Shown here in pieces: positions 1 to 12,576 of a stretch of DNA of 64,000 nt. Below the pieces are notes generated by a model, which saw nothing but the letters and a program-made list of their open reading frames with translations, did no database searches and was not told the origin of the DNA. The translations under genes and the position numbers were made by a program. This stretch comes from Ophioceras dolichostomum (Eukaryota > Ascomycota > Sordariomycetes > Magnaporthales > Ophioceraceae): contig PYST01000068.1 in the NCBI GenBank assembly GCA_003049485.1, positions 1 through 64,000 on the forward strand, read 5' to 3'. Each line of letters starts with the position of its first letter. Position 1 is the stretch's first letter.

Positions 1-3000
1 GACAAGCGCAAGGGAACCGGCATAGCTCGGGTCGGGAGCATGCAGCAGCGATTGCTGGCACATTAAGCTGGCAAGTACTCTTAAAAGCAAGTGCCCGAAG
101 CCGGGCCTCCCCAGCCTCTTCATCGCCTCCCCCTTCCGGACTTCTCCTTTTCCTCCTCGTCCACGTTTCTCCTTTCGTCTCTCTCTCATTCTGCTGCCTC
201 GTCTTCACGCACGGCCACATGCATCGTCACATGCCCTCCGCCGCCATCTCCCGGGGCCGACCACGCCTCACCGCCCCGGCTTGAGAGGCCCCGGCCACCT
301 TCTTCCATCTTCCCATGTTCTGGGTATGTGGGATGGGATAGGATACGAACAACTAACTCCCGGGCGGCGGCCCGGGGCAGTAAACCGGTCAACAGGCAGG
401 CAGCCTTGCCTTGCCTTGGCCTTGGCCACGTTGACATGGCTTGCCTTTCCCATCGGCAGGAGGAAGGAAGGAAGACTACCTAAGGTAGGGAGACCGGCGA
501 GCGGGGAAAGGGAACCCCCTGTCCCGCGGCGGTTCTGGTGTATATTGTGGGGGTTCCCATAGCCGGTACGCCATGTTGGCTTGGACCTCCTGGAGATTTA
601 ATTCGGTTCGCACCTTGAAGGGGCCGTTGATGATCGACAGCGGGTCTTCTATCATCTGGCTGTGTCCTGGTCATCGCCTACGCTGGTTTTCCACTGACAC
701 TTTAGGGCGACGACCTTCTGTTGGGCTATAACTGGCGTTCGGAATTTTAGTCGTCGTCGCAGATCGCACGAGCGAGACCAGCCAGCGAGCGGGTTGGAGG
801 TCGGGCGTTGGTTGTTGAGCCACCCACGTATGGGTCTGGTGGGTATGTTGTGCATTGTCATTCCGGTTCTCTCTCAGCGGTTTCATGCAAGGTCCCCATG
901 CCTCCTGTCTCCTGTATGCGGGAGTTCTGCTATGCGATCCCCGGGACTTCGCCGGCTGTGGGTGGATACTTGGTAGGGCTCTGTGCCCGAGATCATCACC
1001 GCCCATCCTTCGGGGCTCTGAGTGTCCGAAGTGGTGGCCCGCGTTGCTGCGACCTTCCTCACCGAGTTTCGACCATCCAGAGTGGTCACTACTGCAATCA
1101 TCATCATCACTCTTGTTATGCTCGTTATTGGTTGTGTGGATTTCAGTTGTTAGTTTTCGCGCCACATTCCTCCCGATTAGTAGGCCTGGACGCTGGTGAC
1201 TTCCCCCCTGCCCTCCTTCCGCCGTCCCTAGTAAAGTCGTCTCATATTCCCGTGCCTTCGTGCGGAGGAGGCTGGGGCTGCCTAGGGCTGCCCATGTTGA
1301 TGTTACTCCGCGAAATCAAGCCCCTTTCTTACATCACCACATCTACCTCTTACGACGTCCAACCCGGGTTACCATCGGCTTTGTGGGAGCAACTTGTAGA
1401 GGGCGATTCCTGCCACTTCTTTCCTGACTTAGATGATGGCACGACTATAGCCACGGGCGAGTATCAGCCCGAAGCCCCCAAAAGCTTGATCACGAATCCC
1501 GAGATCATTAATGCGACGGGGTCAGCGGATGCGATAGAATCCGTCCGTGAGGCGCTGGGCGCGATAACGAAGCCCATCTATCCGCGATCTATATATTACC
1601 TCCGTTCCATTTCTATTTGGTTTAGAGTGACCCGACTCGGGCCAAACGCGGCGGCGAAGTCCGATTCCTTTCTGGGAAGCAACCAGTCAGCCACTAAGGC
1701 GTGTCTGATTTGTGATGCCTGAACCCAGGTGAGGCTATTTTCAGGCTGCCCGTCTGATCAACCTAATCCTCTTTGAGAAGGAGACTACATGAGGACATTG
1801 GCGCCGATAAAGACGGTGAGCGTCTCACGAGGGCGGCCGCGCCGTGGCGGTTAGTGGGTAGCGGCTTGGACCCCGGTGCCAGCAGAGAAGGATGTATAGA
1901 TCTGGATTCTTCGTTGCCGGAACCGGAGCCGAGCGGTCACGCCGCGTCTTGCGACAGTCCGCGATGCATAATTCAGGCGCAGTCCGGTCTCGCGCAGTCC
2001 AGCCCCGACCGGCCAAGATCGAAACGACAAGCCCATCCATCCATCCCCCATCCCTTGGAGCAGCTCACCCAAGTACCACGATTTGTCGGTGTTATCTCTG
2101 CACTGTTGAACATCCAGTGACTGTTTATCTGCTCTCTGTCACCCTCGCGGGGTTCGTCCAAGAGATTTGCTCCCCCCTTTGCTTCCTCCCTCTATCAGCC
2201 ACTTGTCAAAAAGGAAACACCCAGGTCTAACTTCGGAACACACACATGCGTATCCACACACATGGTGGGCAGTGGCGGAACTCGCTGACCCCCCTTCAGA
2301 CCTTCAAAATTGCACCAAAAAGAGCTCTCCCTCTTCTCTGATTCGCGGGTCCGGGGGCTCATTGACCCGTCCAGGTCTCTCCGGGTCGGCCATAGCGTCG
2401 TACAAAGACGGGTAGCTGCATGCTCCTAGTTGAGGCCTGACAGCGGAGTGACATGGGGTCTTTGCTGCAGGAAGCCGGAAACGGATATGTCGGGAGATGC
2501 ACATTGACTGTTTCTTTCTTCGCTGTGCCCCGTACCTGCTCCCCAAAAGAGGTCAGACAGAGCATGGAGAGTTCCATTACCAGGGATATCGATTCGCCGG
2601 GGACATCGAATTTTGCGGTTGTTAGGAAGACGTGCTTTCTTCTGGGTATTCGTTTTGGTCTGGTTCTCCTGTTTTACAGAAAGAGGCAGCATCCTTTTGA
2701 GGCGGCGTCCTCCTTTGAAGTTCTGATGATTTGATGGTGGAAACGAAACACTTAGGGGGTCGCAGCCGATTTCTATCACCATCTGCCACCCAACTGGAGA
2801 TTGTCCGCATCACGTAAACGACCACGGCCACCCTGTGTTTCTGCCATTCTGTATGCAACATGTCATTTAATACGTGCATTTTCTCTGCTCCTCTATTTTA
2901 ATTTCTGTGGGCTTTCCTGCAGGCGCTCGAAACACACATTCTCGTTATCGCCACCAACGAGAGTCCAGTCCCAACGGCGAGCTGCAAACTTTCCAACGAA

Positions 3001-6000
3001 ACACGCCTCGCCATTGTAAGGGAGGCATAGGTACCTACTCATCAACTATCTCCACCATTTGGATCCAGTATTGGATCGCTCCAATATCGTGTCGGTTGAG
3101 TCCAGTTGGGTATAGACTGTGTGTGATGCGTGATACGACATGCTGTAAAAACCTTGGGTAGGAAGGTCTCAACTCTTCCGTCCTCGAGAATGGTGGAAAG
3201 AAGCTGAGGGGGGTCGCTCGGAAAGCTATTCCGGCTCCCCCGTCCTGCAGCTCGGGGTCTTGGAGAAAGAAGAGAAGAGCAGACGGACAGGCGGGCGGGC
3301 GGGCAGGCAGACAGACAGACCGGCTACTCTTCTAAACCATAAGCAGCAAGCAGGCATGGCACCGTCGTCCACGTCGCACATGCTCTCCATAGCTCTGCGT
3401 TGTCAAGAAGACGACAAGAAAAAAAAAGAGGTAAAGATGCACTCACCCATTGACCCTCGGTTTCTTGCATGCATCGTCGGGATGGCCACGAAAAGGAGAG
3501 AGAGTGTGAAGATGAGAATAATTTGATGATGAGGAACAAACCACCTTGGGCGGCGGCGGCGGCGGCCAGCGAATGATAAACCCAACCAGGGAGTGCATCT
3601 ATGCTTAAAGGACAAGAAGAACATCACGAGCGAGATTCGTGGAGCCCGCCTACTGATCATTTCCCACCTGACCAGCACGCTGCACGCACATGGCCGCGCG
3701 CCGTGCCGCATCGCGACTTGACAAATTAGATTGACGAATGGGGGCGGACAGGTCCCAAACATACTTGAGATGTAGGGCGGCACCCAAGCGACACTCAGGC
3801 GGCGCAGCTTTGGGAGGGGCCTAGAAGCCGGCAGCTCTTTACCGGAGGGTGGCAGTGGGATCGGTCATAAAATTTTCATCGGATGGAGCAGGATCAATAC
3901 CGAAAAAATGATAACCCAGACCCCAGACCAAGAAGCCCCAGCCGCTATTCTAATGATGGGTAGATGCTGATCATGATCACGACCCAGAAACAACAACAAA
4001 AGAAGAGACTAGCAGGAGATGAGATGAGACGGGAGGTCGCCATGGGGAGACTCAAACCCCCCAATCTATGGCTAGGTCGATAGCTAATATCATCTCCCGT
4101 CTGTATACTGTATCATCCTCTTCCGCTTTTCGCTGCGATGGTTGGGCTTGGGGGCGATCACATTGTGTCCAGGCTGATGGGCGGCGCAGTTCAGTCCTGC
4201 AAGCCAGTATAGGGAGCTTGGAGCTTGCAGAGCTTGGAGAGCTTGGAGAGCTTAACCTCGAGGTCTAGATGCATCCCTCGAAGCAGCCACCATCATTTGC
4301 CTCCCTGACAAGCCAATTGTTTAGTGGGCCGGTAGGAGGCGCAAAGTAACAAGCATTGCGAGGCCTTTGAACATACTGGACATCAATTCAGGCTTCCATT
4401 CATGCACCTGCCAGCCTGTATGCCATCATGCTTGACTGATGAGATGCCGTGAACCCACTTCAGCCCACATGATGGGATGTGGTGCGTCCCTTACCGTGCG
4501 CGTTGAGGCCGTTGACGCTGCGCCAAAGAAAAAAAAAGTCCACCCCTCACTTTCCTCCACCAACTACAGCTGCAGTGTCGGGTGGTGGTGAGTGCACGGC
4601 TGGGGAGAACAAACGGAAAGCCCTGGCGCAAAGAAATGAAAAGTGACAAAAGGGGAGAAAAAGGGGGCAAGAACACGAGATGGTGTTTGCCACGACCGCA
4701 TCGACAAACGGGGCTGGCTTTCTATTCTAGTACCAGAATTGTTTCAGTTGGGCACTGAAGCTTCTTCTTGACGGCCATATTCATATCTCTTGCCCGTTAC
4801 TTGACGATGTTTGGCCGCCAATGTTTGCTTCCCTCCAGCCCCTTGCCGCCGCCGCCGCAGCCACAATCACCACCACCACCATTCTCATCTGATGCTCAAA
4901 TTGTCTGTCGCATATGGAGAGGTATATCGACATATTCTGGTAGACTTTCCCAGCTATTCGTCTTTCTGGCCCTCTCTGAGAACCCTGACTGACGGAATCC
5001 TCTCCAGACGGAGGAAATCCAGCAGGGACAAACAATCGAACAATTGCACAGCATGAGATCTAAGCCAGGATCGCTCGGGCGCAAAGAGCGAGGTCAGACT
5101 TGAGGAAGATTTGCCGGGTGTTTTTTTCCCGCTTGTTGCCCACGGCCCTGGTTGTATTCTCCTCTTCGTAATCATTTCCACCTCCCCCCTTCTCTCAACC
5201 ATCGCTTCGAGCAAACAATCACGCCGACGAGACATACGCAAGTTCCAGCATCTATTGGGTGGCTGTCAGGAAATTGCAGCTGGCGTGTTACTATCCTGTC
5301 CTACGAGTTTTGGTGGCTGTACCACATTTGTACTTCGCTCTCTTTTTCTCCGTCCTGTGTCTCTTGTCCACTGATGTTTTGATGTTCTCCCTCGCTCTGC
5401 TTGTCCCAGTTCATACTTCTTTTCCTCCTTGCCCTCTCTTCCCCCCATGAGGTGTACAACACACAACGCACAGCACACACGAAGCGAGCGGGATAAGGGG
5501 CGAGACAGAGGCGGGTCTTTCGAAGAGTGCAGAAGCACATGCGTGGATGGACGAGACCCGATGAGGCCAGTCACAACTCACTTGCAGCAGAGGGAGATTT
5601 TTTGGCATGCCGCAGACACGAGGGTTGACAGGCGATGACAGCCCGCCTCCGACAGAGACGAAATCACGTTCTTGGCGCCGCGACTAGCGTGCTGTGTGTC
5701 TGTAGGACCCCGTAGGCAGGTGCCGGTGATACGCCTCTCGTGCAATGCCTGATATTTCGTACATCACCAAACGGTGTGACATAAGTCCACCCATCACGCA
5801 AGCGTCCCCTCGCCCGCCATAACTTACTCCCACCCCCATTATCCCCTATCCGGCCAGGTACATGCCTCTCCATACCTTCTTCTAGCTACCCAATGATGTG
5901 CGAAACTCATCTGGGGACCAGAGCAGTACGCACTCCAGTCCTCTAGTCACACAGATGGCCCACCGCACCGCGTCCGTGGACGTCCGATATGGCATCACAT

Positions 6001-9000
6001 CTCGCTCGCGTCTGTTTGTCCTCTCCGCCCAGCCGGCGATTTTGTCTCCTTTCCTCATCGAGTGGCCACTATTGGTGGCCAAAGTGAACACCCACAATGC
6101 TCTCCGGTGGCCAAACAACATTAAGCATTGAAAAGGAGTCCCAATACAAAAAGAGTGGGAATCATCTGAGTGGCGTCCCGATAAAACTAAAACATCGGCA
6201 AGAAAAAAGGTTTCTGATTCTAATCAAACATTTTGTTTCCTAGTATCCATTCACCCCCTTTTGCCATGTAGTGCAGCACCAGCGCTACCAGCTGCTGATC
6301 ACATACCAAGTGCATCACGCGATGGCATGGGCAGCAGATCCAGTCCAATCCAATCCAGCTCACAGGGGAAACAAGAGAAAAATCGTGCTCTTCCCGCCCT
6401 GTTGCTGCCCGTGTCAGCGGTCCAACGTTGTCCGTCGTCTGTCCGTTCCGTCGGTGGTTCGACGACACCTAGTAGCAACCACTGCTGTGCTATTGGCACG
6501 ACATGGTCCTCCTTCTAAAATCTCCTTCTCTTACTGCGCTGTTGTGTCTCCTGAAGGGACTTGGCCTGGCCTGCGTAGATCGAGGGCGTCCGTCATTATC
6601 ATGGGAGAGAGAGGAAGGACACAACTTGACTAAAGTAAGATCCTTACAACCGAGGACAACCACCCGCTTGGGCTTAAAACAGGCATTGCACGATTCTTGT
6701 CATCTTCGAACTCCCACCCACCCAGTCACTGCTTCAGCCTTGTGATATGGTTCTGCTGCCGTCGCTGCTATTAACCTTTTTCTTCCCCCGAGGGCTCTCC
6801 GGGGGCTCTCCGGGACTACTTGCAAGGCACCATACCCACTATTGGCCAGATCGGAGAAGAGGACTCGCTGTGATGAAATGGATACGCACAGATATGTAGT
6901 AGGAGCTAATGTGGTGACGGAGTAACAACACTGACATGCCGGACACAATCACTGGCATCACCAGTCCACCACCACCACTGCCGGTAGTCACACCTTGCAC
7001 CTTGCACTATGTCACCCATCGACTGGCAGATATGCGCGCTTTGCGGTGGACTCTGGCTGTCCGACAACACTTCCAAGAGCCCGCGACCAGCCACTAATGT
7101 TCGAGTCTCCGAACTGGTCTGCTCCGCCGCCCCCCGATCTATCCCATGCCTGAGGGATCGGGCAACGAGACACTACGTCACTAGACTGACAGCTATCAGT
7201 AAGCTTCGGAGGAATGGGAGTAATAGAACCCATGTATCGGCCCAGAGATGCATCTTGAGAAGTCATGGGACGATGGCTCCCTTCGATAAACCCTACGAGC
7301 ATGAAGGCTTCTGTGCTGGCATGTGAGAGAAGACTAGGGGCAAGGAAAAGAGGAAAAGAGGGAAAGAGGGTTAGCAAGACGAAAAGAAAGGTCACACCAA
7401 GCTCAAGCTGTCAAACCCTCGCTAAAGTACTAACCTGGTATCTCCCCGACGCGAGCGGTCGCGTGGGTGGCTGGACAGTGGACGCCCATGCAATGCCATC
7501 GGGGAGGAATAAAGGAAGAAAATCGAGTCGACAAGGGTAACCCCAATCACCGGCCGCCATGGGATCACAAGCGTGGGGTTATTGGCGACACAAATTAGGT
7601 AACCCTCCCTGCTCCTCCTACTCGTTTGATATGGCTTCCCTCCCCTCGCTCGCTCTCTCTCGCGCCAGTGACCAACACAAGCATCCGTCTGGCCTCTGGA
7701 GAAACCTCTGGTAAACTGCCCCATCCAAACGGAAGACGCTCCGTTCGGTGATGGTGATCCTCTCGTATGCACACTAATGTCTCTATCCGCTCCGAGCGCG
7801 GGATGAAAGAAAAGAAGAGGAAGAGAAATGGTAAGAACGAGCGAAGAAACAAATCTGAGATCGACGATCACTCCAACCACCACTGACTAAAGCGGGGATA
7901 CAAGGTGCCTAGGGACCTAGGTAGGTAGAGAAGACGGTGCAGCCAGAGACAGACGTCGCACACAGCACAGAAATGCGGCTTCCCTAAAACGTCTCTCCGA
8001 GGATCAATCTCTCCTGCATCATCGTACTATAGTGGCTGGTAGTAGCGAAGTCTATCCCCTAACGTAGAGGCAGCAGGCGCGCACTCATTACTACATGGTT
8101 TCTGGCTGGCTATGATCATGCGCACGCAGAACTACTACGTACTGATGAAGATGCCAATAGTCCAGCGAGTGACAACGGAACGAACAAAATGAGTGAACGA
8201 TATACGAAAGGAAGGTAAAAAGAATTTCTGAAAATAGCATCAGCAGCAAGCAGGAGCGACAACATCACAGACACAAAGAAAGACAAGACAGCAATACACA
8301 GTCCGTATTGCTGGAACAGATGGAGACAGGAAGGAAGTGAGGATGGAAAAGGAGAGAACGAGGCCTGCCTCGGGGAAGGGAAACACAGAGATACTTTTGT
8401 TTTCGTTGGGTCGAGACATACATAGGTAGGTCTCAGACAAAAGGAAGTGTAGCGAGCAATATTGAAGAAGGGTATCACATAGATCCGGCTTGATAGGTAG
8501 CTGGATAGATGGGCAAAATTCTTCGCGGCCAGCCGCCGTCCGGTCTCTTGTATCTCGCGAGCGCGGACTTGGGTTGCTATAGGGGAGTGGAAAGGAAATA
8601 TGGTGAGAGTCGGGTCAGTCGGCCTGAGGTGAGGCTGGCGGTGGTCATGGTGATGATTGATGATGATGATGGTTGATGACCGAGCTGTCAAAAAATTGGC
8701 CGGGAATTGGAAAGCAAAACTTGGCAGACTGACCGCATGGTGGCAAACAAAGAAGGACAACATATTTTCCTCGCCTCTACTTTATTTTTTCTTTTCTTTC
8801 TCTTTTGCCGCCGTACTGTCTCCTCCTCTCTTCTCTCTCTCTCTCTCTCTTTCCCCCCTTCATCCTCTTGCTCTCTCAATGATGAATGGGCAAGGGCAAA
8901 CGCTTTTCCCTGCGTGTGTACAGTGCGTGTCTGCAGCCCATATGCAGCTACCCGTGAGGGCGAAGAAGAGGGAGGGGGGGCCAGTTACGGACACACCTCT

Positions 9001-12000
9001 AGTACAATGTTTTTATACATACACCCTAGCCCGTCTTTCCCTCCTCTACCTCCCTTCCCTCCATTGTCGTACAGAATGCAGTCGCCGAACCTGAATGTGT
9101 GAGTCTCCATGTTACAGCTACATGTACTTCCGTACCTACTACTATTTGACATTTGTCGCCCGGATGGGTTTAGCTCAGCTCGACTGTGCGTGCCACCAAC
9201 TTGATATCTGCAGCACTATCTTGAACAGCTTTGTCTCTCGTTTTCTTTTCTTTTTTCTTCCTTTTTTTATTGTTCACTCTTTCTTTTCTTCATCTTTATT
9301 TTTTTCCTCCGGTGACGGACAGACAGCCTTCGACGACGTGCATGTCATGCATGCATATCGCTTGCTGATGCCACATCCTCACGCTCCTACATTTGGTGTC
9401 CTGCCCTGCGGAACGACAAGACCGCCTAACCCAAACGACACCACCTCTTGCTTTTCTTTAGAATGTTTCTAGGTACCTTCCACGCACCTCCGAGTGACAT
9501 GTCAAAAAACGTTTTAGCATGGTTGGCATGTATTCGTAGCGTGTTGTGTGTCCGTTGTTGGCACGTCACAGAGCAGAAGACGAAGGGGGGTGGGCCGCTC
9601 TGGCAGGCCAGTCCAGTCCAGTCCAATGTCAGTGCCAGTGCCCCCCAGACGGATAGACTGCACTCACGTCTAGTCCGATGATGGAGGGCAATGGAGTAGC
9701 AGAACATGCCTGGGCCTTCAAGGTACTTCGTGTCTGCTTCCCTTGTCACCATGTTTCCTCTGTTCTTTCGTCTCTTCTCTTCTACTTTGGGTCGTCTTGG
9801 GGCGGCCGGCAGGAGGGAGGGAAAAGAGGATACAGGCAGGCAGAGCAAACGCCATCGCTCCCTATTGGGGGGAACGACAGGACGACGCTCGGGCAACAAC
9901 GGCCGGCCGGTCGCCAACTGCCACCTGCGTAGCACGGAGAAGGTATATGACCTCGTCGTCCGTCCTCACGATCTCGTCCAGTACTGAGTGCTATACAGAC
10001 CAAAGGAGATAGGGACTCTTTTTCCTTCTCTTCCATTTCCCCCTTTCCCCTTCTCCCTCTTCTCCAGCATCATACCTATCCGCATACTTAGATTTTTTTG
10101 TCGATTCCTTCCCCTCTCCTCCCCTCTCCGGGCTGCCCCTATCCCACCGGCCCCCTTTAGCTTCCCCCTTCGTCTTCTTTCTCTTTGCTTCCCCCTGTTC
10201 CCCTTCTCCCTTCTCGTCTGTCCTTCTGATCTTCACCGGCGAGTCCACCGGCTAGAGCCAAGACAAGCCACCCTCTTGGTGACTCCTCGCCCGCCCTCCC
10301 CAAGGTGGTACCTTGTCCAGCTGTCTTTCTGTCCCCCTTGTGTTTCGGTGTGGACCGTGGAAGCGTTAGTCTAGTGTGTGCTGGTGCGCCATTGGTGTTA
10401 GCGCCTTGGTGCTGGTGGCATTGCCTGCCCAGTGCCTCTTCCGCCTCGCCTCATCTCTCCCCTTTAGCTCAGCTTAGCAACGGAGGTGCTGGTGACGACA
10501 CCTCTGCTGCTGGGTCCCCCTCTCCGCCTCTCCGCTCCTCCTGCGATCGGACGGCCGTCACCAACGCAGACGCATCCATCCCTCACCGGTCGCGGCGATT
10601 CTGCTGGATACCTTATTTCCTCTCTTGACCGCTCTCCTCTCCAGCACCCACCCTCGGGCTGGGGAGAGACGGGCTGCTGTCGTCACCCTTTCGAGGTAGG
10701 AAGTCTGCATGCCAGCACCATCACATCCTATCCAATCCCATCCCTTACCATCTCCGTACAACCCCATTATCCACCCTCCTCTCGCTTCTCGTCTTGTACT
10801 CGTCGTATCCTGTATCAGCGTCCTTTTCCTGGGCGGCTTGGTCTGCTTGCTTGTCTCTCCCCTTTTTTTGCTTCTTTTCTCTCCGCGTCCGTTCTGCTCA
10901 CCTGACGATGTTTGTCCCATACTCCTACTGTTTGTCGCTGGTCTGACAAGAACAAGAAAAGGAGAGACAGCGTCTGTTAAAGTCCGACTGACACCCCCGT
11001 CCGTCTGTCTGTCCATGTCTTCCCGATCCCAACCTTCGCAGTCTGCTACTACACCACCAGAACCATCGCAGAGCGTCGCCCCTGCATCTCGTCCACGAAT
11101 CGGCCACAGCAGAGCTATATCATCACTATCACTCCGCAGGCTCGTCGACGCCCTTGCACTCTTCTTCCTCTTATACACACTCGCTTGAAACCATCTGCAC
11201 ATCGATCTTTCTCTCGGTTCCTTGTCTTATAGTTCGTCTGTCGCTCTCGCCTCGTCGTCAGCCGGTTGTTTTGCTCGCCATTTGGGTGGGACGTGTGCAT
11301 TTTCTCCGTGCATCAGCGCCATCATCATCAGCTCGAACCATCAACCTAATCTCTCTGTCTCGCTTTCACCTCTCCGATCCTCCGGTTCTGTCTCTGAGAG
11401 CAAGGGGACACGAACAGGGTCCATCGGCGACATCAGCAACGAATATTAGCTCCATAAGAAGAGAGCAGCACTAAGACCAAAAAAAAGTAGCGGCATAAAA
11501 GACATATACACCAGGCTGCGACACTGCAACACTGCAACACTGCAATACCACGACCGCGGACACGATCTGACCTCCACGACTTAGATCGAGGACCGACCGA
11601 CTGGTTGGAGAGAGACCTTTTCAGGATATTTCCTGTTTCCTGCGGCTACTCGGAGCCCCGAGAGAACGAATGAGTGTGTGAGTGAGCACTGATCAGCACT
11701 GATCACTGAGCGATAGAAGCGGTCGGCGTCCGGCCTAATTTTGCGCTTCTGGATCATTGTGACGCCGGCAGCTGTCTCTCCTGCATGCACCTCAGCCTTT
11801 TGGCCACCAGCATTCCTCAGCGGTGGACTGACCAAGCCAACCCCTGCTCCAGTGTTTGTCCATTCGGATCTCACCTCACACACACACATAGATCCAAGAC
11901 CTTCCCCTTCTACTGCCGTCCCCCACCCCTTGCCTGGTCCCCTGGACCTCTGCCAAGGTCGCCTGTTGTTGCCACTACGAGGTTTGTCGGCTTCTCTACC

Positions 12001-12576
12001 CTAGCTCCCCGACTGCCCCGGCAAGGCATGCACTTACTTTGTTTGGCTGGACCATAGCATAAACTGGAGGACAGCAATCGCAGAGTATCAATATCGGTAC
12101 CAGTACCAGTGCCAGTGCCAGCAATACAGCTGAGTAGGCATCTAACACCGTCCTGCGGCCTTGATCCCATAACTCCATCACTATCACCTGCTGGTGCAGG
12201 ACCGAGGCGACCTCGGCCAGACAGACAAAGCAATCTCCACCTGTCAGATCATCTCAGATCAGCTCGCCATCTATCTTCTATCCTGCCATCCGCGTCGGGT
12301 TGCCTCTCGAATACAGCTTCTCTCTTTCTACATCTCGCAAGACCCCGTCGCCTTCCGGGCCCGTCTCTTTTATCTATCTGCCCTCACCCCTTCTTTCTTG
12401 ATCGATCAATCCTAAAGATCTGAAACCATCCTGCTTCCTGCCGTCCTTCTTTCCTCTGCATGACTGTTGCGCCAGGCAAGCAAGCATAGTAGCAGTCTCC
12501 CCTTATATCGTCATTGCGATTGTTCTTGTTCTCGCTGTTGCTTAGTGCTCCTCGCCCCCTCTTTCCCTGATCGCGG
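1..12576. other. Long stretch with no supported gene, upstream of the Zn2Cys6 factor
   Basis: I find no open frame here with a recognisable domain or a convincing exon chain. The sequence is mixed, with many pyrimidine-rich runs (a CT repeat around 8822-8875, others near 10020-10220) and short direct repeats (GAGCTTG units near 4206-4250, ACACTGCA units near 11519-11545). A 304-codon plus-strand frame at 808-1722 and a 215-codon minus-strand frame at 8116-8763 are the longest, but neither resembles a known family. The last few kilobases before 12577 are rich in C and T and probably hold the promoter and a long 5' leader of the transcription factor. The transcription start cannot be fixed from sequence. 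Confidence 0.6.

Noticed and set aside
8116..8763. 215-codon minus-strand frame
   Set aside because: Composed of Ser/Phe/Leu/His runs from GA/CT-rich DNA, with no domain or splice context.
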